From assembly GCA_963723595.1 (NCBI GenBank), contig CAVRRQ010000006.1:1550001-1614000 (forward strand): a DNA stretch of 64,000 nucleotides, given 5' to 3'. The DNA is from RYN-230 sp963723595 (GTDB taxonomy: Bacteria > Actinomycetota > Actinomycetes > Streptosporangiales > Streptosporangiaceae). Position numbers and translations under genes: made by a program. Position 1 is the stretch's first letter; every line of letters starts with the position of its first letter. Positions 59,146 to 64,000 of this stretch are shown here, piece by piece. A model generated the notes under the pieces. That model saw only the letters and a program-made list of their open reading frames with translations. It did no database searches and was not told the DNA's origin.

Positions 59146-60216
59146 TCATTCCGGCCGCCCGGGCGCGGTCCCGTTCCTCGCCTGCGTACCGCGCCCGGCG
59201 GGCTCAGCCGGATCAGGCCGGGGGCCGAGGCCTTCTTTGCCCGGGACGGCCCGGCACCGGATCGCCCGGCACCCGGGAGGCCCGGCGGCCCGGCATCCCG
59301 CGAGGCCGCGCTGCCCGGCATCCGCGAGGCCGCGCTGCCCGGCACCCGCCGGACCAGGACCGTAGTGGCCGGGGCCGGGGCTGGCCTGGCTGGGAATCAG
59401 TGGGCTGGAATCTGACCGTGGTGCGGCACCGGGGCCTGGCTCGCCCGGCCCGGAACCGGCCGCCGGCCCGGCCCCGCTGGCCTCCGTGCCCTGACCGGCG
59501 GCCCGGCGCGCTTCCACGGCACCGCGCCGGGCGGCGGCCCGGTCCGACCAGCGGAACCCGGCCACCAGCCGGGCCACCAGGGTGGCCAGGAACATCTGGC
59601 CGACCATGGCCTCGAGCACGGCGACGGCCCGTCCCCCGTCCCCGACCGCGGTGAAGTCCCCGTAGCCCAGGGTGGTCAGCGTGGTAAAGCTGAAGTACTG
59701 GAAAAGCTTGGTGTTCGGTGTGGTCCCGTTGGCGAAGAACGAGTGGCTGGTGCCGTTGAACTTCCACATCGCGAGGTACACGGCCGAGAAGATCAGCCCG
59801 ATCATCATGTAGGCGCTCAGCGCGCCGAAGATGCTCTGCTCGGTGATCTCCGGCTGGGCCAGCACCTGACGCACGATGAAGAACACGGCCAGCACCAGGA
59901 TCAGGGCCGTCCACAGGCTAGCCAGCGCCCCACCCTGGCCGTTCTTATCGACCAGCTGGAAGATGGCCGCGGCGGTCGTGCCGACCAGCAGGCCCACCGC
60001 GATGATCTGCCCGGTCCGGTGGTGGAACCGGCCGCTGCGCAGCGCGATCAGCACCACGCCCAGGAACAGCACCACCTGCACCGTGCTGACCAGGGCGCCG
60101 ACCGTGAGCGCGGACAGCAGGTAGGTGACGATGAGGATCACCAGCAGGCTGCCGTATCGCGGCCCGGACCGCTCGCCCGGGTGGAACAGCCTGAGCTGGC
60201 CCCCCGGGATCGTCAT
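59146..60216 (-). CDS. Potassium-channel-like protein with long low-complexity tail
   Basis: A 356-residue membrane protein. Four helices (residues 20-135) precede a pore unit: IFGALSAYMMIGLIFSAVYLAMW (outer helix), LFQYFSFTTLTTLGYGDFTAVGDGGRAVAVLEAMVGQMFLATLVARLVA, with the K+ selectivity filter TTLGYGD. There is no RCK domain. The last 130 residues are Gly/Pro/Ala-rich and coded by a repeated DNA sequence (for example GCATCCGCGAGGCCGCGCTGC-like units at 59290-59345). Function in K+ flux or membrane potential is inferred from the filter. Confidence 0.88.
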   Translation of the reverse strand: MTIPGGQLRLFHPGERSGPRYGSLLVILIVTYLLSALTVGALVSTVQVVLFLGVVLIALRSGRFHHRTGQIIAVGLLVGTTAAAIFQLVDKNGQGGALASLWTALILVLAVFFIVRQVLAQPEITEQSIFGALSAYMMIGLIFSAVYLAMWKFNGTSHSFFANGTTPNTKLFQYFSFTTLTTLGYGDFTAVGDGGRAVAVLEAMVGQMFLATLVARLVAGFRWSDRAAARRGAVEARRAAGQGTEASGAGPAAGSGPGEPGPGAAPRSDSSPLIPSQASPGPGHYGPGPAGAGQRGLADAGQRGLAGCRAAGPPGCRAIRCRAVPGKEGLGPRPDPAEPAGRGTQARNGTAPGRPE

Positions 60217-60290
60217 GCCCGCCAGCCTAGAGTGACCCGCGCCGCATCCCGCCTCACCCGTGCGGGGTGGCGCGCGCCGCGCAGATGCGC

Positions 60291-60345
60291 GCGAACGTCA
60301 GAGCAGGGAACCCGCGAACGTCCGACCGGGGGAACCCGCACACGT
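60291..60345. repeat. Three 23-24-bp tandem repeats with ACGT cores
   Basis: GCGAACGT at 60291 and 60314 and GCACACGT at 60338, each followed by a purine-rich GGGAACCC-like part. They lie 60-110 bp before the CMD-like gene and could be its operator region. Confidence 0.5.
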
Positions 60346-60403
60346 GAGAACCGGGAATTCCCGTGACGGCCCGGCGCCACGACCCACCGAGAGGGAGCGG
60401 AAC

Positions 60404-60769
60404 ATGAGCACGCCTGTCAATGTCGACGTGGACCCGGCCACCCGGGACGCGCTGTCCGGCCTGTCCCTGGGCGACATGGAGGTCCTCGGCGAGGTGCTGG
60501 AGTTGCGCGACGCCTTGCAGGAGAACAGCGGGCTGGATGCCCGTACCTTCGGCCTGGTCAAGATCGCGGCCCTGGTCGCCGTGGACGCCCCACCCGCCTC
60601 GTACCTGTGGCAGGTCGCGAACGCACTGGATGCCGGGGCCAGCCCGGCGGAGATCCTGGGCGTGCTGCGTGCGGTCGCCCCGCAGGTCGGCGGGCCGAGG
60701 GTGGTCGCGGCGGCCCCCGAGATCATGGTCGCGCTCGGGCTCTCCCTGCCCGAGGGCCAGGACATCTGA
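60404..60769 (+). CDS. Carboxymuconolactone decarboxylase-like protein
   Basis: A 121-residue helical protein of the AhpD/CMD fold: EVLELRDALQENSGLDARTFGLVKIAALVAVDAPPASYLWQVANALDAGASPAEILGVLRAVAPQVGGPRVVAAAPEI. The CxxC redox motif of AhpD is absent, so a peroxiredoxin-reductase role is unlikely. ATG 60404 follows GAGAGGGAG. A SHOCT protein gene starts 30 bp downstream. Confidence 0.8.
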   Translation: MSTPVNVDVDPATRDALSGLSLGDMEVLGEVLELRDALQENSGLDARTFGLVKIAALVAVDAPPASYLWQVANALDAGASPAEILGVLRAVAPQVGGPRVVAAAPEIMVALGLSLPEGQDI

Positions 60770-60799
60770 ACTGGCCTCGGCCAGGTAAAGGAGGCAGAG

Positions 60800-61099
60800 A
60801 TGTTCAGACGGCGACGCCCGCTGCTGCGGGCGGCTGTAGTCGGTGGTGGCGCGTACGTGGCGGGCAAGAGGGTGGCCCAGAACTCGGCGGACCGGTCCGC
60901 CCAGGAAGCCAGCCAGGATGACCGGATCAGCGACCTGGAACAGCAGCAGGGTGCACCCCCGCCCGCCGCGGCCCCGCCGGCCGGTCAGCCGGGCACGCCG
61001 ATCTCCGAGCAGCTCAAGCAGCTCACCGCGCTGCACGAGGACGGCTCGCTGAACGATGAGGAGTTCGCCGCGGCCAAGAAGCAGCTGCTCGGCATCTGA
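60800..61099 (+). CDS. SHOCT-domain protein
   Basis: A 99-residue protein. A basic N-terminal part with a short hydrophobic stretch (LLRAAVVGGGAYVAGKRVAQ) and a Pro/Ala linker precede the C-terminal SHOCT domain ISEQLKQLTALHEDGSLNDEEFAAAKKQLLGI. AAAGGAGG lies before ATG 60800. SHOCT domains probably mediate oligomerisation or membrane association. Confidence 0.9.
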   Translation: MFRRRRPLLRAAVVGGGAYVAGKRVAQNSADRSAQEASQDDRISDLEQQQGAPPPAAAPPAGQPGTPISEQLKQLTALHEDGSLNDEEFAAAKKQLLGI

Positions 61100-61125
61100 A
61101 TCTCGCGTCCCGGGCTGAGCGGAAC

Positions 61126-61176
61126 ATGATCCTGGGCAACTACTGCGAAATAACAGCCGTGATTGCCCAGGATCAT
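61126..61176. terminator. 14-bp perfect inverted repeat between convergent genes
   Basis: ATGATCCTGGGCAA (61126-61139) and its exact complement TTGCCCAGGATCAT (61163-61176) flank a 23-nt loop. It stands between the SHOCT gene (+) and the DUF1269 gene (-), so it may end transcription from both sides. Confidence 0.7.
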
Positions 61177-61188
61177 GGTGGCGGGAAT

Positions 61189-61689
61189 TCAGCTCGTGGC
61201 AGCGCCCTGTCCGTGCAGCGCGTCCTGCAGCTCGGACTCGCCCTCCTTGGACAGCGAGGACTTGAGCACAGTGCCGCCGTACTGGGCGAGCGCCTCCGTG
61301 GCCTTGTCCGGGGTGACCTTCTCCACCATCAGGAACAGCGCGGAGGTACCCGGCTTGAGCATGCCGCGGACCTGGTCCTGGAACTCTCGGTCGATCCCCG
61401 ACTTGGTGATCTTCCCCATCAGGGCGCCCATCCCGGCGCCGATGGCCAGGCCGAAGAACGGGATGAAGAACAGCAGGCCGAACAGCAGACCCCAGAACAT
61501 CCCCCAGGTCGCCCCCGCCCCGACCGGATGGTGGCTGGTGTGGACGTGGAACTTGCCCTCCTTGTCGCGGACGATGACCGCGATGGCGTCGGGCTCGATG
61601 ATGAGGTCCTTGGCCAGCCGGCGGGCTTCGTCCGCGGCCAGTTCCGCGGTCTGCTCGTCCGGGTAACCGATAGCGATCAGGTCAGACAT
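61189..61689 (-). CDS. DUF1269 family membrane protein
   Basis: A 166-residue protein: LIAIGYPDEQTAELAADEARRLAKDLIIEPDAIAVIVRDKEGKFHVHTSHHP, then a Gly-rich hydrophobic hairpin (GATWGMFWGLLFGLLFFIPFFGLAIGAGMGALMGKI), then GIDREFQDQVRGMLKPGTSALFLMVEKVTPDKATEAL. This is the complete DUF1269 pattern, usually stress-inducible and membrane-associated. Confidence 0.92.
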   Translation of the reverse strand: MSDLIAIGYPDEQTAELAADEARRLAKDLIIEPDAIAVIVRDKEGKFHVHTSHHPVGAGATWGMFWGLLFGLLFFIPFFGLAIGAGMGALMGKITKSGIDREFQDQVRGMLKPGTSALFLMVEKVTPDKATEALAQYGGTVLKSSLSKEGESELQDALHGQGAATS

Positions 61690-61933
61690 GGTGTCCTTTC
61701 CTCTCCCAGGTTGGCTGTGGCGGACCTAGTTCACCGCCGGGCGCGCCGGGACGGCTCCACCCGCAGCGGGTGAAGCAGGTGCAATCGCACCTCACCTCGC
61801 TGACCTGCGGCGCCGCGAGCCCACGGTCAGCGTCACAGGGCTGGCTCAGGAGTTCGCGTGACCCAGAAGAACCCCGCACCGGCCGCTCGCCCGGGCCTGA
61901 CGGCCCAGGCTCGCTCGCCGGTCTGGGTCACGC

Positions 61934-62476
61934 TCACAGGTCGATGGTCTCGGCCTGCATCTCCAGCTCCGTGCGTATCCGGCCCATGGCCAGGCCGGGC
62001 CCGGGCTGAGCGGCGTAAGCGGCGAGCACGGCGCTGCGGAAGCTCCCGTGAATGGTGTCCCGGCCGAGTTGCTGGACCACCCCGGCCTCGGCCAGGCAGT
62101 CGGCCAGCCCGCGGGCGCTGGCCGCCAGCCGCAGCCGGGTGCCGATCGCGGTCAGCCGCTGATGCACGAGCAGGATCGCCGCGCAGGCTTCAGGGTCGAG
62201 CGTGACCGTCTCGCCGAGGTCCAGGACCACGGTCCCGACCGGGCAGCCGCAGACCAGCACCCGCCGGAGGACAGCATCCGCCAGGCCGCTGCCCCGGCAG
62301 CCCTCCAGGGAGGTGGTCACGCCCAGGTACGGGATCTGGGTCCGCGCCCGGGCCCGGGGCGCGGCCCGGGCCCGCAGCCATCCTGCCGCCCGCGACCGGG
62401 GCTTCCCGGTGGGGCGCCCGAGCCGGCGTCCTGGTGCTTCCGGCGCGAGAAGCGGCATGAAGAACGGACGGCTCAT
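61934..62476 (-). CDS. STAS-domain protein
   Basis: A 180-residue protein from ATG 62476 (SRPFFMPLLAPE). After a basic 50-residue N-terminal extension comes a STAS-like fold: GTVVLDLGETVTLDPEACAAILLVHQRLTAIGTRLRLAASARGLADCLAEAGVVQQL. STAS proteins are anti-anti-sigma factors, switched by phosphorylation of a Ser/Thr; the position corresponding to it (TLDPEAC) lacks the usual DSSG, so regulation may differ. A SpoIIE-type phosphatase of the same pathway occurs at 4139-6220. Confidence 0.75.
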   Translation of the reverse strand: MSRPFFMPLLAPEAPGRRLGRPTGKPRSRAAGWLRARAAPRARARTQIPYLGVTTSLEGCRGSGLADAVLRRVLVCGCPVGTVVLDLGETVTLDPEACAAILLVHQRLTAIGTRLRLAASARGLADCLAEAGVVQQLGRDTIHGSFRSAVLAAYAAQPGPGLAMGRIRTELEMQAETIDL

Positions 62477-62588
62477 CTGTGTCAGGCCTCCCGGACCGAT
62501 GTGCGTTCCAACGGCCGCCGCCCCGGGGTTCCCGGTGCCGGCTCGGGGTGGCCGGAATCCACCCTGGCGGGGGACGGCTCGCGGCACA

Positions 62589-64000
62589 TCACCCAGACCG
62601 GGCGAACTGCCCGTTCTGGGTGAGAGCCCGGGCTGTCATGATCAGGCCGACATGCGAGCTGGCCAGCGGATGATTGCCCGCGAACCGCCGGCGCAACGGG
62701 TCGTATCCCTCGGCCAGCAGCCCCACGTCGTTGCGCAGACCGAGCAGGGCCGTGAAGAGCTGCCGGGCCTGTTCCGTCCGGCCCGCCGCCGCGAGGGCCT
62801 GCACCAGCCAGAATGAGCCGGGCAGGTACCCCGCCTCGCCGGGCGGGAGGCCGTCCCCGTCGGCCGGGGGACGGGCCTGATAGCGCAGCAGCACGCCACT
62901 GTCGTCCAGTTCCCGGCGGATGGCCTCCACGGTCCCGGCGATCCGGGGATCGGCGGCCGGGAGAAACCCGAGCAGCGGGAGACGGAGCAGGCTGGCGTCC
63001 ACGGCGGACGAGCCGTAGTGCTGCGTGAACATGTTCCGGCCCGGGGCGTAGCCGCGTTCGAGCACGTCGGCGCGGACGGCCGCGCGCAGCCGCCGCCAGC
63101 GCCTGACCGGCCCGCGATCCCCGAACGACTCGATCGCCGTGATGGCCGAGTCCGCGGCCGCCCAGATCAGCGCCTTGGTGTGGACGAACTGCCGGGGCGG
63201 CCCGCGCATCTCCCAGATCCCCGCGTCTGGTTCCTGCCAGCGTGCCTCCAGGAACGAGAGGATGGCCTCGGACTCGCCCGGGTCGGCCTCCCCGGGCTGG
63301 GCACCTGCGGCCCGCATGGCCAGCCGGGCCCGCAGCACGTCACCGAACGTGCCGAGCTGGGCCAGGTCCGCGGCGGCGTTGCCGATCCGTACCGGCTGGG
63401 CGTTCTCGTAACCCGGCAGCCAGTGGGCCTCGATCTCCGGCATCCGCCGCTCGCCGGTGACCCGGTACACCGGCTGGGCCTGAGCCACCGGGCCGCCCAC
63501 GGCATGGCCGAGCCAGTTCAGCAGGCTGGCCGCCTCCTGGTCGGCGCCGGCCGCGAGGAACGCCTCCACGGCGTCGGCGGCGTCGCGGATCCAGCAGTAG
63601 CGGTAGTCCCAGTTGCGCATCCCGCAGGCCTGCTGGGGGAGCGAGGTGGTCGGCGCGGCCAGCAGGCCGCCGGTGGGCGCGTAGGTGAGGGCCTTGAGCG
63701 TGATCAGTGACCGGAGCACCGCGTCCTGCCATTCGCCTGCTCCCTGATCCACGTGACGCAGTCCCGCCACCCAGTTCCGCCACCAGGCATCGGCCTGCTC
63801 GACGAGGGCACTGGCCGGCGGCGGCGGCGGCGCCGGCAGGTGCGATGGCCGCCATACCGCCGCCACCGGCACCCGGTCGCCCTCGCCGACCGTGAACCGG
63901 GCGACCAGGTCCGTGTCGGCCGTGCGGACCTCCAGCGGGCTGAACACCCAAAGCGACTGCCCGCCCGCCACGATCCGCCGGGCGGCGTCCTGCCGCCGGA
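62589..64000 (-). CDS. Glycoside hydrolase family 15 enzyme (partial, runs off the right edge)
   Basis: C-terminal 470 residues of a GH15 protein (glucoamylase or trehalase type). Motifs: LKALTYAPTGGLLAAPTTSLPQ, GMRNWDYRYCWIRDAADAVEAFLA (substrate-binding NWDYRYCWIRD), IWEMRGPPRQFVHTKALIWAA (the Glu of WE is the general acid position), YGSSAVDASLLRLPLLGFLPA and SFWLVQALAAAGR. The start lies beyond position 64000. In actinomycetes such enzymes mostly hydrolyse trehalose or alpha-glucans; which is not decidable here. Confidence 0.9.
   Translation of the reverse strand, partial: RRQDAARRIVAGGQSLWVFSPLEVRTADTDLVARFTVGEGDRVPVAAVWRPSHLPAPPPPPASALVEQADAWWRNWVAGLRHVDQGAGEWQDAVLRSLITLKALTYAPTGGLLAAPTTSLPQQACGMRNWDYRYCWIRDAADAVEAFLAAGADQEAASLLNWLGHAVGGPVAQAQPVYRVTGERRMPEIEAHWLPGYENAQPVRIGNAAADLAQLGTFGDVLRARLAMRAAGAQPGEADPGESEAILSFLEARWQEPDAGIWEMRGPPRQFVHTKALIWAAADSAITAIESFGDRGPVRRWRRLRAAVRADVLERGYAPGRNMFTQHYGSSAVDASLLRLPLLGFLPAADPRIAGTVEAIRRELDDSGVLLRYQARPPADGDGLPPGEAGYLPGSFWLVQALAAAGRTEQARQLFTALLGLRNDVGLLAEGYDPLRRRFAGNHPLASSHVGLIMTARALTQNGQFARSG

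Noticed and set aside
62589..63971. ATG-like start at 63971 for the GH15 gene
   Set aside because: Similarity continues in frame to the window edge, and GH15 proteins of this type are about 600 residues, so the true start lies outside.

Overview
The window is about 70% G+C, densely coded, and carries typical Actinomycetota families: a mycothiol-type maleylpyruvate isomerase fold protein, a SigE-like sigma factor, a PAS/GAF/PP2C/ATPase anti-sigma phosphatase, DUF2332, DUF1269 and DUF6458 proteins, a SHOCT protein and a hopanoid-type glycosyltransferase. GTG starts are common. I read it as a soil-type filamentous actinomycete (Streptosporangiales-like is a guess). At least 18 genes are broken by one or more frame changes whose pieces still match their families. 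Either the assembly has many single-base errors or the region is decaying. Such genes are listed as pseudogene over their full extent, with the break position.

Layout. 0-13.3 kb: broken GT39-like glycosyltransferase, MacB-type ABC exporter, SpoIIE-type phosphatase, FAD monooxygenase, ribokinase, MFS exporter divergent from a LysR regulator, an ArsR regulator, a RidA stub and an MDMPI-fold protein. 13.4-18 kb: NfeD-like OB protein, multi-pass membrane protein, flotillin and HpnB-like glycosyltransferase, a plausible membrane-domain group. 18.3-22 kb: tandem secreted paralogues with matching terminators, then a phospholipase C family enzyme. 22-28 kb: chimeric GNAT/SRPBCC remnant, DedA, a small Cys-rich protein, TauE, and an overlapping pair of unrecognised genes. 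28-31 kb: broken SDR, ArsR, PadR and its coupled membrane protein. 31.2-34.8 kb: arsenic cluster (two ArsR, ArsI/CadI, aquaporin, ArsC) followed by a CDF transporter. 35-45.5 kb: mixed metabolic and regulatory genes, including an alpha/beta hydrolase without nucleophile, a fluoroacetate-dehalogenase-like enzyme, a second PadR cassette reduced to remnants, a sigma-factor chimera and a MerR-PP2C fusion. 45.5-47.6 kb: two related winged-helix regulators and membrane proteins with striking palindromic operators.

48.4-53.5 kb is accessory DNA: an IstB (IS21) relic, an Imm5-like immunity protein, a translationally coupled pair made of a stand-alone nucleotidyltransferase and a miniature GyrA-like protein, then two tyrosine-integrase remnants, each ending at a copy of the tRNA-Gly 3' end. 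This is the signature of two successive integrations at one tRNA. A tRNA-Pro follows. The mini-GyrA/nucleotidyltransferase pair is the best candidate for an undescribed system.

53.9-64 kb: threonine dehydratase, several remnants, a paralogue of the 13.9-kb membrane protein, a GAP/LysE-type exporter, a potassium-channel-like protein, small stress-type proteins, a STAS protein and a GH15 enzyme running off the right edge.
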